Of a stretch of 64,000 nt of DNA, positions 23,901 to 37,400 are shown piece by piece. How positions within the stretch are numbered: the stretch's first letter is position 1; each line of letters opens with the position of its first letter. The position numbers were made by a program, and so were the translations under genes. Below the pieces are notes generated by a model. That model was given only the letters and a program-made list of their open reading frames with translations, did not search any database and was not told where the DNA came from. Origin of the DNA: Acanthaster planci (Eukaryota; Echinodermata; Asteroidea; Valvatida; Acanthasteridae); the NCBI RefSeq assembly GCF_001949145.1, contig NW_019091461.1:1-64000 (forward strand). Reading direction: 5' to 3'.

Positions 23901-26900
23901 ATCCACAAGCGACAAAATGTCTGCAGTTTTGATAATATGAGCGATAGAGATTGCCGATTTCGGATTGTTATGTGTAGATTAGTATACACCTTTTCAGACA
24001 ACTGAGTAAATTTTTTTTCGGAGTGGTTTTGGAATGTTGGATGCTTGGTTAATGATTCAATACTTTACTGTAGCTTACAGGGCCTGTGTCTGGGGTAAGG
24101 CCGAGCAGTGGTAACCTGTGTTGTATTTTGGCTAGCAAGCCTGGGTAGTTGGGCAATTCGAGGCATTTCTTCTCAGCATCTCCGTGGGCATCGGCAGCTC
24201 GATTCAGAAGCCCTAGCCTGGCCATTAGGTCTAGAACTAGCTTGGTTTGCTTCTCGTTCATGTTTAGGTCCTGTTAGAGATACATTTTTAAAACGAAACA
24301 ATATTAAGGATCTTTAAAAAAAACCACAAACACACAATAAGTTTAGGGCAATTAAGTTAGAGCGGTACATCTGAAACTCCGAGAAACTTGACATGTTTTA
24401 ATGCCTGAATTTTCGTGATTAAAGATCTAAAAATTATCTTTCCCGTTCAGTGTCACTGAAACATCAAAACTCAGTTTTATCCGATTCTAAATTTGAATAT
24501 GAGGATAAAACTGTAACAGTGCCGTAGCCACAGGGGGCCTGGGGGTGCGTCCCCCCCCCCACACGCACACAAATCCCCCCCCAAAAAAACGGATGAATGG
24601 ATATTGAACAAGGCTAACAAATCTTGCCCAAAAAAACACACCACCGAAATCTGGTGCCTCGCCCCATAAGATGCTGGTGCCCCTTTGTGCACCCACTCTA
24701 GTAAAATCCTAGCTACGCCACTGAACTGTAGTGACCACAAATATGACAGGTCGGACCTCAAACATTTCCGCTCATGAATGAACTCATTCCTGCAACGTTG
24801 GGAATGACAAAATTAAAACGGTTGTTTATAACCATCATAGCGTTACCTGCCAAAGCAACGGGAACATAGACTCGCGAACCAGTCCTTCCGTGGCCACCTC
24901 CTCCAGGGCTTGAACGAGCACTGCCGGGTTGGGCTTCTTGCTGTTCCCGCTCTCTGACTTGGGCCAGAAACGCTTGGCTTCAAATCGGAAGGCCTTTTTG
25001 GTGTCGCTCATGTGAACGAGGCACAAGGCTTTGGCCAAAGCCGGCGGGTTGATGCAGACGAGATTATCCTCATCAATGCCACTGAGGCCGCTAATGCATT
25101 GCGTGACACCCTGAAAATTGGAACAAAATATGAATCAGTGAATGAGCTGATTGTTTGAATTCCATTAAAGCTGCAACGCTCACTATATTAAAGCAATGGC
25201 TATAAAACTGTACCTGTTCAGGGCAAGAATTATAAGCACATGCTGGAACATTTCGTCTACAAATAAAGTAGATTTGTAGGCTGATATGATCGTTTAGACC
25301 CCCGTTTTCCACAACCGTGAAGACTCATTGTAAACTTGTTGGACATAAATTATGGGACCTCTAACAACGTTCAAATTGTGTCTACTTTATTTTCCGAGGG
25401 GAATCCAAGCTGTAAAACTGCAGCAAATGTTTAAATTAACAAATAATCGCAATTTTAATGACAGACATTGCGTTTGTTCACCAAATGCAAAGCAAACACT
25501 CCAAAAAAGTCAAGAATCTCCCCATTTTACAATGGAATTTTTGGAGCCCATTGATCATACTAAATTCAAGCTAAAGTAAATCTTACCGAGGTTTCCAAAA
25601 ATGCCACCTCGTCTGCCTCCACCTCTTTGCTCAGACCGACTTCATGTTTGGCGAAAAGTTCATGGACATCTCGAGCAGAGACTACAACATTGGACTCCTT
25701 CCTCAAATTAATGATATCGTCATAAACATCGGCGGTCACTGGTCGGATAGGCATACTTTGTTCCACTGAATACTGCCGGCTCGTATCAAGGACAGCTTGG
25801 AGAATATCGCGCCTTACGTCATCAAGCCCCTTGAAGTAAAATCGTTAGATATCAATCGACTTTGACATTATCAGAACGATATGTCTTAGATTTCTTTCCT
25901 GCATGAAAAAATATACACCCCGAGCACAGTTTGGCAAGAAATTTCGTTGCAACCTCAAAACTGTATGCGTGGGAAGCACGCAGAATTCTGGAATTCACCT
26001 CTCTTTTGGAATTTCGTCACCGAGGCGAAATACAATGATGTCATGCCGAAACAAAAAAATCTCTGAACTGACAAATATGGCTATGGGGGAATATCTAGTC
26101 TGATTTGTACATCATTAAACAGGGGGTCCTAAGCGGACCGTAGTTTCGCGATATACTTGATAACTTGAAAGGCTTGATGTGTACCTTGGCAGTTTTGCTA
26201 CTACATCGGATTATGGATGTTGGGGGGCTTGGGAATCTCTGGAGTAGTTCTTCCAGATGTCTCATTCGTTGGTTACACTTCGGCGTTCTGGCCGTCTCAG
26301 AAAGGTTCCTGCATACGGCGGGTAGAAAAATATTTTGGTCAAATGAAACGGCACGCCTCCCTGCATTCTCGAAAGGGCCCTATGTACACTCGACTTTGTC
26401 TCAGTCTCTGGCTTCGCCTGGTCATTGTTAACCCCTGGATTGGAAGTTGTTTGCTCAATTAAACAGAAAGTCATACACCTCCAACAAGAACAACAAACCA
26501 TATTGTTGAAAGGTTTTTATAAAATTCGAACGTTACAGCCATTTGGTTTCGATGTCAGAGACGAAGCCTGAGTCGCAGACGAACGAAGTATGGCGAGACC
26601 AACATGCTCATTCTGTTGGTGCATACCAAATAGATGTAATTATACAAGGAAAGGGAACGCCCCCACCATTCCCAGAGCCTCCCTCCCTGTTCGAAAGTTT
26701 GAAATGAGCCAGACATACAAGTTGCGGTTCATTTGCTGTCAGCGCCCCCTTGAAAAAGCGTGTGCACCGCAATGCACCAAGACGTTTCACCCGCTTAAAT
26801 GCCCTTTGTCGAACCGTGGTTCAGAAATCCTGCTATCAGTCACATCTATTTTGGTTGCCTTTCTCGCCATCATTTTCACCTCAACAGTTCAACCTTCATT

Positions 26901-29900
26901 TGCTCAACCATTGTGTGTTCCTTTTGAAGTCAGTCGAACTAAGATTAACTTCGGTTCGTGCTCGAACTTCATTTGAGTAATTGCCACGTACGAAGTTCTT
27001 TTTCACCACAAAACTTCTAACGGGATCTATCACATTCTCGTGAAGAGGGTTTCAATGATGGGATGACATAATCATTTCTGTGACATTAAAACAACATCGT
27101 TATGCCCATTATCATGTGCTTTTGCCATCATCAGGTATAACAATACACACCGTAGGTTGTGCACTTCTTGCTGTATTTTTTGTATGCAGTGCGCATGTCT
27201 GTTTCTCAAGATGCCAAGTACGTCTTGACATTTATCCGCGTTCCTCTCTTCTTGGCTGAGTTTATCGACGTGTGTACCAATAATAACTATCCTGCTCGAA
27301 GGAACCTGCATTAAACACAGAGGAACAAAACGGAGTGTACATGTAACCTTGTGCAAAATCTAAAGAAATATGTATGCAAAACGACAAGGACAGATGTCTT
27401 AGGCCTACTGTTTTGTGGGATTGCATGGTTGTTCCCTGTTTAGAGTGGTTAGGGTTGGGGTGCGGCTGAGTTTGTTTGGGTCGAGTTGACTGAAGGCCTC
27501 AAGCCCTCCATAAAGTGTCACTTCTTAGTGAAATGTACAGTTAGTTGTTACCTTTGCCCATATAAGGTCAACAATTTTGGCCACTTCCTCGCAGCTTTCT
27601 TGGTCGGCCAAATTGAAGACTATGACTGGAAGCGTAGCAGGTGTTAAGAACAAGTGATGAAACTTCTGCCAAACCTGAAGTAAAGTTAAGATAAAATTGA
27701 GATTTCAATAAAAAGGACAGAATGGAAGTGGCAACCTACAGGGACGCACATCAAAACTTAAATGTTGTTTATTCGCTGCCCTGTCAATTTTACATATTTT
27801 GGCAATATTTTTTCAGTCACTTCAGAATAAATGAATACCCGAGTTGATTGGCACATGAATGAAAGAAATGTGTTTTCTTTTCTCGATGTACATGTGACAA
27901 TTTTTCTTTTCATCAGGAGTTCCAGTTTTTCAATTGATATTTATCCAACTGATTAATGATTAATTTAAATGTATGTTAATTTTCAGAACTGAGAAGAAAG
28001 CAAGAAAACACAGGCACTTGGCAGCTGTCTTCCTTTTCCCAAACATTAAATCCATGCGTCGTTTAACCCCCGAAAATATCCGAAGCTTTTTTGAAATTGC
28101 TTTTGCACCCGTCTTACCTTCCGTCCTGCCAAATCCCAAACGTCCAACACCATTGATCGTTCATATCCCGTCGGTTCGTTTTCCAGCAAATTCTCTGGGG
28201 AGGCAAGACAGATTTTTTTCTCCCACATAATGTCATTGAATCCAGGCAAATCAATACCAAATCTGGACCCTCCTGCTTTTAATGAATTGCGCATTTTGGC
28301 TGAGCCCAGCCAGCTAAGCGTCAGGCACTGTGGTTGAGCGCGAGCTGAAGATGGGATGGGGCGGGTGTGTAGCTCTTGATTAAATCGAACACGCGATCGC
28401 TTCCGTAAAATTGACTCACAGTTGTTCAAATGTGTACTCCTGGGAGTTTCCGGCGAATTTTGAATGAGTAATGAATCGGAGCCCCTTTATTGTTAACACA
28501 TGTTCTTCAAAAAAAAAAAGAAATTGATTACCATGTGTAACAAACGTGTGTTGTGCAGGACATGTGTTTTTGTTTTTATTGGAGGTATATTAAAAATTGG
28601 AGTTTGAAGTAAAGACCGGAACAGACAACCACCTCGGCCCCACATCTCAAGATAAACAAAATCAGTAACTTGAAGCATCTAGTTCTGAGTGAGGTACGTC
28701 ACCCGATCGGGCTACCCACTGCTGTTATTAAACCGAGTCTTTTAAATCAAAATGTCACGGTTCGAAGCTTACTGGTAATATATTACCGCATAATGCGATA
28801 TGGGTGCCACACTTGAATGTGAGGTTCAAGTCGACAACGTGTCGAAGTGAGCGTTTTTCCCTTGAATAAAATAAGCTACAAGGTTACAAATTTGGGCAGT
28901 GATTTAAACCACCTTTCAAAATGGATCTTTTCCAACGGAAAAAAAGACTGGGTAGAGGAAAAAAACAACGGGATTTATCTTCTAGGGTTCGAACCCTGGA
29001 CACCTCTACTAACCCTTTCCTTTAACCACACTACGCAATAGAGTGAACTCCTTTTTAACTTAATCTTTTGTACCCATGGCCCTACATTATGCTGAAGCTG
29101 TATTGTCAAGTCTTGCACTTATTATGATATTCTGCTGGTAACTTCGAAATGTACAGCATTTTGTTTTAAAACCCAGGTTTATTCAAATGGATGAACGGTT
29201 GTAACGCGTGGGTAAGCTTTCCCTGTTAAAACATTTCCATCTGATGCTTCCCCGTTTCGTCTTTGAATGAATATTGCATCTGGCCATGCAATACCTCTCC
29301 ACCGAAGCAACAGAGACCTTGGATGCACATTAACTAAATTTGAAGTGCATGGCAGGCCTAGCAACCGTGGCATCCTGGCACCCCGGGGAGAATGTCAGAA
29401 GATATCCGATAACTAGCAAAAACAATCTCCTGTTTCTTCTGCCTACAGCCTGGTTGTAACAGAAAGTCAGGCTGCAACTTCATCAATCACTTTTTTTCAG
29501 GCCATCCCCTGCGTCTCAGTGTTCGAGATACTCAAATTCGTACAGTGAATATTGATCTCTCCGACAGACAGATAACCCCATGCTTAAATCTTAGCCTGCT
29601 GTGCATATTATCTACGATTGCTGCCAGACTTTATAATTCATAATAAATGTCCTTGCTCCTTATATTTGGCTTTTTTTTATCAGGTTTCAACTGAAAAATT
29701 AATATACATGTATTACATATTTTAATAACAGTGTTGGTAACTTTGTAAGTTATTTTATGCAAATCCGTCTTTGGTGTTTCAAAATATCGACGATTAACTA
29801 ACCGTAAGTAGTTCCATGAAATGGGCTCCACACATGAACATCCAACGATTCCGTGGTTCCGTCGGAGGTTTGTGAGCTACCGCTGGCCAGCGACTTTGCC

Positions 29901-30052
29901 AGGCTGGTCTTACCGCTCCCCGTCCCGCCAAGAAGCAGCACGCGGCGCCGGTACGCCAAGCTCGACTCTGGAGAAATAGACTGCAGGTCACCAGTGCTGT
30001 CTGCGTCTTTATTGATGATGGCTGGCGGGGAGCCAGGGAACTCTTGGCACAT
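20967..30052 (-). CDS. ROC-COR (ROCO family) GTPase, no LRRs seen, C-terminal CaaX box
   Basis: Thirteen exons, 5' to 3': 30052-29803, 28299-28118, 27674-27552, 27305-27151, 26287-26185, 25829-25587, 25110-24847, 24270-24079, 23597-23418, 22962-22783, 22495-22324, 22106-21802, 21254-20967. All phases close, giving 878 residues. The Ras-of-complex (ROC) GTPase comes first: P-loop GGTGSGKT (42-49), G3 DLAG (139-142, in DVWDLAGRK), G4 as GTHVD (195-199), G5 CSSK (265-268) followed by GLDDVRRDIL. A COR-type region follows, roughly 300-690, with FRFEAKRFWP, FPLGTPPGLVPRLLV and HHWKNGVLL. Next come a Ser/Pro-rich linker (exon 12) and an Ala-rich, probably helical, tail. The last residues, RMCTIM, fit a CaaX box (C875, X = Met, favouring farnesylation) behind a basic patch. 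MFHAS1 and LRRK proteins are the nearest families known to me; both carry LRRs, and none are seen here. The start at 30052 is the first ATG after a good acceptor, but the same frame is open through that acceptor, so a longer N-terminus encoded upstream (see 34313) is possible. Confidence 0.85.
24517..24723. mobile_element. hAT-like MITE, copy 1 (CAGTG..GTAGC termini, 8-bp target duplication)
   Basis: The left tip is CAGTGCCGTAGCCA and the right tip TAGCTACGCCACTG, imperfect inverted repeats. The 8-bp flanks are AACTGTAA on the left and AACTGTAG on the right, seven of eight identical, as expected of a target duplication. The interior is G/C-homopolymer-rich with no ORF of note. An 8-bp duplication and CAGTG tips fit the hAT superfamily. 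It shares termini and interior blocks (GTGCCCCCTT-type) with the element at 30277. It lies in a ROCO intron. Confidence 0.75.
28965..29050 (-). repeat. tRNA-derived SINE-like head
   Basis: On the minus strand: GCGTAGTGTGGTTAA (A-box-like), then about 30 bases, then GGTTCGAACCCT (B-box-like, 28985-28995 on plus). The arrangement is tRNA-like, but I could not pair an acceptor stem, so a SINE head is likelier than a tRNA gene. It lies in the first intron of the ROCO gene. Confidence 0.45.
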
Positions 30053-30276
30053 GATTGGCTTTGCGTGTCCAACTGAAAGGGGGAAATGAAATTATTGCAA
30101 GAGGTTAGTTTTAAAACCACTGTCAAATATGACAGCTAAATTCACTAACTTAAAAATCATCAGGTTTAATAATATATACATTTACAAAGGCGGATCCAGA
30201 CCCTTTTGTTTTTTTGGGAAGGACCAAAACTAGTAAGCAGCGTCCCCTTGCATTTACCAATTGCACAGGTCACAAC

Positions 30277-30519
30277 CATGTGGCGTAGCTAGGAGTTTAC
30301 CAATACTGGTATAAAGGGGGCACCAGCATCTAATTGGGGAAGGGCACCAGCTTCAGTGGTGTGGTTTTGGGGGCAATTTATAGTTAGCCCTATTCAGTAT
30401 CCATTCATCCGTTTTGTTTTGTTTATTTTTCCAGTGAAGGGGGCACCTGGGGGCACCGGAAATTGTGGGGGACACATGCCCCCAGGTTCCCCCCCCCCAG
30501 CTCCGTGGCTACGCCACTG
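30277..30519. mobile_element. hAT-like MITE, copy 2, with perfect 8-bp target duplication
   Basis: The left end is CATGTGGCGTAGCTAGG (one inserted T relative to CAGTGGCGTAGC) and the right end is GTGGCTACGCCACTG. Both sides are flanked by GTCACAAC, a perfect 8-bp direct repeat at 30269-30276 and 30520-30527. Internal blocks such as GGGGCACCAG and runs of C match copy 1 at 24517. This fits a recently inserted non-autonomous hAT element upstream of the first ROCO coding exon. Confidence 0.85.
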
Positions 30520-33500
30520 GTCACAACTAAGCAGCTGCTCAGAACAAAAATGCTCTGTCCATATGAAACAATATCGATAAAAAATAAATAACGTCATCGG
30601 TTTTTGGGTAGGACATAGCCCTGTTGCCCCCCGCCCCATTCACCCTTGTACATGTAGTGCAGTTTTCGATTCTGGAAATTTGCCAGCCTGTTATGAAACG
30701 CTTAGTTTTGGTATCTAAATATTAGTGTGACATGACTGCTACACCATGCTTAAAAATTGTCTCCAAATTTGATTTGTGAAATTTGACTGTCTGAATTCCT
30801 TGACTTATGTTTCTTTACCAATTTAATCTTGTCGCATTTCATTCTTTTTCTGGCAAATTAACCTACATTACTTCCAATTCACTACTAGTGAGTTTTGCAT
30901 ATTGAGTCTGAGTCTCCTTTAACGCCATCTGTGTACTTTACACTTTCAGCTAAAATCCCGTGAGTGGTCATTAGGCGTCGTTAGATTAGGAGCTTTTCAC
31001 GTAATAGCAATGGTACATAGATATTGCGGGCCTGTCAGGGATACGACACCTGCTTTGAGTATTCCCACAACTCGAAATCCACTAGGAAGGAATTATCAAT
31101 TTTTTATACATATCTAAATGTGATTTTCTTTACACGCGCCATGGCACATGATGTAAAAAATTACAGGTGCAGAAACTCAACATATGTTCAAATCCTTTGA
31201 ATAGTAAACGGTTTCATTAGACAAACAACAGATTTCCTTCCGAAAGATTGTAAAAATGCAGATATTTTATCATAAAATTAAGGGCAAATTATATTCGAAA
31301 TAAGCTGTTTGTGTAGAATTTAAAGAAAATACTTCTTGAAATCAAGATTTCGTATTGGTTAACATCAACCGTTTGGATGCATCCAGTCAATCATTCATTG
31401 CTTACTTTCACCGCTATAAAAAGGTTCGGCAGCTGGAACAATACAATGACGTCATGCTTTCTAGGTTTGACAAGGATTGCATTGCCAGGATGTTTGTATT
31501 AATTAATAACGGTCTGAGAGACAACAGAGCGACCTTTTCCATCGACTGATATGCCCTCAGTAAATTATTATCAAGTACTGTATGGCGGAGTTAGGCTAAT
31601 ACTTTAAAGGGAGAAAATGTCCTGGTTGCGAAGTTGTCGAACAATTCTGTCGACGTGAAGTCTTGTACACTGGCTTGCATATACAGAGATGGTTAGGGTC
31701 AATAGGGAGCTAGCAAGCGTGAGATCGTGTATTGGTTGCGGTTGGGAAAACAGCGTTCTCTTGACAAATTGTGTGGCGCGTTAACCATGCGCCATGCGCC
31801 GTGAGCACACTCCGTGAAATCTGCATATTTTCTGAAGTGTAAAAATCCTTCCCGGGTCTACGGGAGCACTGTTTTGTAAACCAACCGACGACATCGTTAG
31901 CTATGTGCACAAATATTTTCCCAACTTATCGAAATATTGAAATATTTCAGTTTCTGGCCATCCGCGCACAACGATCCCAAACATTAATTTTCGTACTTTC
32001 TAAGCGAAAACACGAATTGAGCAACACCATTTTGTACATAACATTTGTTCACTAAACTACACCGTTTAAAAATAAGAATTATAAATACTTTTAAATTTCA
32101 ACCTTCAATTCAAAATGCACAAGTTTACGTCCGTCTTGGGAACTGGAATTTATGACCAACAGCTCTGGAAAAAAAGGTTAGGCTACCTAGCACTAACAGA
32201 CTGATCAGAAACAGTTGTTTTCCGAAATCAATTTTGAATTCGATATGATAATCATAGACATAGTATTCCAGTAGGCCTATATGTTTCTGAAGATACTGTA
32301 CTGTTGTTGTCTCTGTGTCCTACGTTCACTCCTGGGGCCATGTTTGTATTCACTACGCAGATCGATAATGTGGGCATAGGCAGGTGTTTTTGCGAGCGTC
32401 ATGGCAACCGACATAAAAACAATATTTACCATCATAGAATCTCGCACCAATGAAGCTTATATAAATCTCGCTAATGCCCAGATTTTTTTTAAGCACAGGG
32501 GAGGAATCCCTAATAATGACAGTTCTGCGTTTTAAACCTTCACATTTCTGAATTAATGCCGACAAAGTGATTTTGAAAACTTTGAAATGAGAAAACAAAT
32601 TGACTGTTTACGTGACACATGTAAGTATCTCCGATCTCTTTAAGTGAATCCCGCCTGCGAATTGAACAGAAAAGTCGTAAAAACAGATTTAAATTTGAAA
32701 AAAAACTCTCCCTGTCTTTACATTTTCACCTTCAAAGAATGCTACGTGGGCGGTGACTGTAAACATTTTTGGCAAAACAAATTAAGATCAGAAAGAATTT
32801 TTACCTTTTCCACGCAAGCTTTACCCATCAATGAGTATTTTGTACTTTTCTGCATCCTACCAGGAACATGGTTTCAATCCCAACTGAAGTAATCATTTAA
32901 TTAGTTCACCTTAATTGTCAGTAATGGCATTATCATGTGACCCTCTCTTTGAGACCCGATACTGCGTGTTTTCTACTGCAGGAAACGTTATTAATTCCGG
33001 GATAGCGGATGCGATTCATCACTTCTTCGTTTAGATGGAAGTAAGGCCTGATTTAAAGAAATTGGATGAAAATCCCCCGAGCTTTTAATAAAATGAGAGA
33101 GAGTACGAGACGGTTTTAAACTAATACAATTTGAAACAGATTGTACGATCCATCCTCAAGTCTATGAGTCATAAATATATCTTGGTTAAAGAGCCCTGAT
33201 TGGTCAAAACTAGAAGTACATGATTTTGAGGCAAAATTCGTATTTGCGGACAAACACTGTTACAAATCATGCTTCGAATATTTCTTCTCCATTAATACAA
33301 ATTTAATGTAATAATAAATCACACCTTAACAACATAGATTTTTCTCGTTAGATATCTAAGTTGGAAGCTGCAGAACCTTTTTTATCCAAAAGAAATTGTC
33401 AAACGGTAATTTCATTGTTCGTCCATTAATAGCTAAAGGATTTAGTCATGAACCGCATCAGTGAAAAGCAAATAATACAAGGAGATGACATTTAGCACAT

Positions 33501-34312
33501 TGGATCAAGACGTGTAGAAACGAAGGGACGTCTAGTGGTTGAATGCCCTGTTTCTACCTGCTCCGTACGGTTTCACGAGATTGCAAATGAAATTGATGTA
33601 CTTACGGGTGACAGGTGCAACACGCATAATCTGATATCACGGGTCACGATCACATTAACAACCTGCGATTTGCATGGGCTCTGAAACCGCAGGGTCTCGC
33701 AGTCTTGATACAAACAATATGAAAGATTGACAAAGGGAACCTTTCATTTTAATAGCAAGGCTGATAGATAAGTTGATTAAACATTACACAATAGCCTGCA
33801 GGTTAATGAAATATTTAGACCCCTTTTTCATACAGTCTATGTTGGCGGACCATGAAAGTTGAACGGTCGAAAACAACCATTTACAGAGACAAGTCTGTTT
33901 AGCGAACGTATAGTACTTTGTTGTCCTGGAACGTAGTCACAGCTCTTTACATGAAATTAAATCACATTCTTTTCACGGGAGATGGTTGTGTGTTTTGAAT
34001 GCAAAATACAAATGCATTATTTTATTTAATACACAAAATTACATGTTTTGTAAATTACATTGATGTTGAGAGAAGGTAAGATCTCCAGAAAAAAAACGCG
34101 GCAATCAAAGTTTTGCTGTCAGCCATGAGTTACACAATAATTACACCCTAATCTGATTCTTTTCACAATTATTTGAACACCATTTTTGAGAACAATTATT
34201 GGTCCTAGAATCTGCCACATATAAATAGATGTATATAAACGTACTGGTAAAAGTCGTAGTTGCAGTAGGCCTTATAATCACGGCACGAAATCGTTAAATA
34301 TTACTGACTTAC

Positions 34313-34400
34313 CTTCGTAGAAAGTCAGCGCTTTGACTGCAGAGACCGCACTAGGAGATGAATATCACACGATCACGCTCGATCCATCCCGCTGAATGTA
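34313..34400 (-). other. candidate non-coding or partly coding 5' exon of the ROCO gene
   Basis: On the minus strand, ...TTTCTACGAAG is followed by GTAAGT, a consensus donor, at 34312. The only ATG in the frame region is followed by a stop after four codons, so as seen it would be 5' UTR. The frame that would join the open sequence ahead of ATG 30052 is open only back to a TGA, unless one of the small AG acceptors inside the segment is used. The transcription start cannot be placed from sequence alone. Confidence 0.35.
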
Positions 34401-37400
34401 ATGAGAAGCCCACACAATGCGTCGCACACGCGCGTTTGGAATTGGGCTGCCTGCTATCGTATGATGAAACAAGCACCAAACACGGCACAGACTGCTGGTG
34501 GAGAGCGTGTCCGTCTAATTTCCTGCTGTAATCATTTACATTTTAAGCGCCGTAACTGGAGCAGTGCCACCATATCAGTGAAGATTGGTTGTGTTCTGGG
34601 GGCAGGCCTTGTTTTCTGCGAAGTGTGCGAGGGGCGTTTTCAGATGGGACGCTAGCTGGTTGCCCGAGCAATGACACCGCGGATTTGGAGAATATTACCG
34701 TTTGAGGGATCCACGTCCGGTATTTACCTACCCGAAGTAGATTCACCTTGATAAATTGCAAAATGTTTCTCTAATGAAGTGGGTGTGTGTGAGTCCGAAA
34801 GCTGTTGCTAGACCGGTTGTCATGGCGATGTACCCGACAGCCCTTCACAAAGTGGACTGCGACTTTTACTAATTCATGACTACTCCGGATTGTTCGTGAA
34901 TACCAAACCACATGCCGGCTCCGATCCTACGTGGAGAACGAGCATCTCAGGGTGTTTTCTAGATTTTTGTCCATGCATTCTCAGGTGCAAATCTGCCAAA
35001 ATGGGCGATAACGCACTCCAATGCAGTCAAGGTTTAAATTGTAAACTGTGGTGAAGTTTCCTTCATACTGACTTTTGGCATGACTTGCGTGTTGCCTTGT
35101 CTGAAAAAAATACTCATGGAATTAAGTGCGTGATAATTTGGTTCAAGTTCTCTTTTATAAATTTAAAGAGGGATTCAACCACAAAAGAAGCGAGAACAAA
35201 AAATACTCAAACTGAAAATAGGACGCAATGTAAAGTTTTTGTCCAATCCAATGGAAATGGGGTCAGAACCGATGGAAAAGGACACTTGGAATTTGGCCAA
35301 TCGAAATTTGGATTTTCTCCAAGGATGGATCCTGGGTACCTTCAGGGCCTCGACTGAACTACTTTATTTATAAATTCAGAGGTTGAGCTGTTCTCAAACG
35401 TCAACAAAGCGATCGTACCGTCTAAAAAAAATCCACCGGTGAAGCTTGGATCCAATATTTAAAAAAAGGACAGACAAAAGTTAGATCGTGACAACTTATC
35501 GATTTTACTGACTTTACAGATCATATTTCAAGAACCTTCTTTAAAATATCTTTAGTACCCCATGTTGATATACCTCCAATTGGTTGAAACCTTTTCGGTA
35601 ATTTCGAGATATGACTGCGTCTTGTTTTCTTTAATTGAGCTTTGTCAGCCGGTTTCCATGACTCGATTAATGACGCGTTTTCAACCGTGGGAAATCAACA
35701 CATTGGCTGCATGTGCGTCTGTGATAGATATAAAGCGAAACCCATCGTATATTAATTAGCTTTCCGTCTCCTAGCGACGGTGAGGATTCGACAGACTAGT
35801 CATCAATGGCGCCGCGTTCGAAGTTGAATCTCATTATGTATGCCTCGACTACCGTAATTTCTTGCGTCTCCACAAAGATAAAACGTTGATTTTTGTTGAC
35901 ATAACATGAAGTCGAATATTGTGTACAGAAAGGACAATAAATGGAATTTCAAGAATTATAAACCAGATTGAGCTTTGGTTTCAAATGTTACATTATTTCT
36001 TCCACAAACTCTGTGCGGGAGAAATACTATACATCATGGCGACAGTTGATGTCTGTGGCACACATCGCAATGCGCAGCACGCAACAGGGCACCCACGTAC
36101 ACGGAGTATTTACATGTAGAATACAAACATCGGTCGCCCTTGTACCATCCTGAAAAAGGGCTGAAAGTTCAAGAATATTGGATGAAACTGAAACAACATC
36201 CTCGGCCTGTCAAATCCATCTTGCCTGGGATGAATGATACTTAACGTCATTTACAGGAGGTAAACTTTAATCTCACTTTACTCACTGTCAGTCAAGGGAA
36301 CGGTGAAGAGGTTCCAGGGTTCATTTGTGTTTGCTCGCTTGCGTGCTGTGTGTCGTGTTTCATTCATTCATCTTGTATGATCTTATCACAAGTTAAAGTG
36401 CGCGCTGCTGTTAAAGCTTGGGTACTAAAATTGCTCAAGAATTAATCGGGAGGCAACAAAGTAGCTTCCAAATTGTGGATTGAGGGTGAAATTGTCTCTT
36501 GCAATTATTGATCTTTGAAACTAATGAAGTATTTATAAAGCAAAAATGTCAATAACACAGTGACTGCGTTCCACGTATGTAATTTCTGATATAAGTGTAT
36601 TGGATTGAAAACTTCTGATGACCATAATTTTAGGCACTTCGTTTAATTTATTCTCAGTGGCAACTAAGGACTACACGTATTTCTGTTCCGTCATGCAGGT
36701 GAGAAATTGTCACCGATTCTTGTAAGTTCTTCTAAAGGCAATGCACATTTTCAAAATCAACATGGGTTGTTCTGTAGAACACAGTGAAAGGTCTCAGAAG
36801 AGCATAAATACGATGAAATGTCAGGGACATCAAAATTTAATAACATTCCACATACCGTAAGTGGTTTACTGTTGAATATTCATGACAAGTCCATATGCCT
36901 ACGAGCTGAACCTTTACAGCAACTCGAACAAAACCAGGGTCCACACCACGCCCATGGAGGCAAAAGCTGCCTTTAACATTCATAACCCAAACATTGGGAA
37001 CAACTGAGGCTACTTGTTCATTTTTTTCGACAAGAGGAGAATTTACAGAGAACCTCAATCTTTTCAAGCAATATCCTTGCGGAGTCTGGTGACTAAAACT
37101 AGCATGCAGTTGAATCTCAACTATGCACAGCTAACTTTTAAATAAAGTAATTCCATTAAAAACATTTGACAAGCCAACATTTGCTCAACATTTAACATCG
37201 TTTCACAATTTATGCATTCAGTGATATGCAAATAAATTTGTGGATACATCTTTCAGTTTAAACAACTCATAAAAATTCACAATTTCACAGTAAAATAGCA
37301 AACCAAATACATGTATTAATATCACATATCTTAGGTGGTGTGAACGAAAAACCCTAACGAACAGATCCAGTGACAAAATTGCTTTCTTGGGGAGGAGGCG

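Noticed and set aside
26590-26976. 128-codon plus-strand frame between ROCO exons
   Set aside because: It lies in an intron on the opposite strand, with no splice pattern or motif; treated as chance.
28965-29050. Functional tRNA gene
   Set aside because: A- and B-box-like segments are present but no 7-bp acceptor stem or sensible anticodon arm could be paired.
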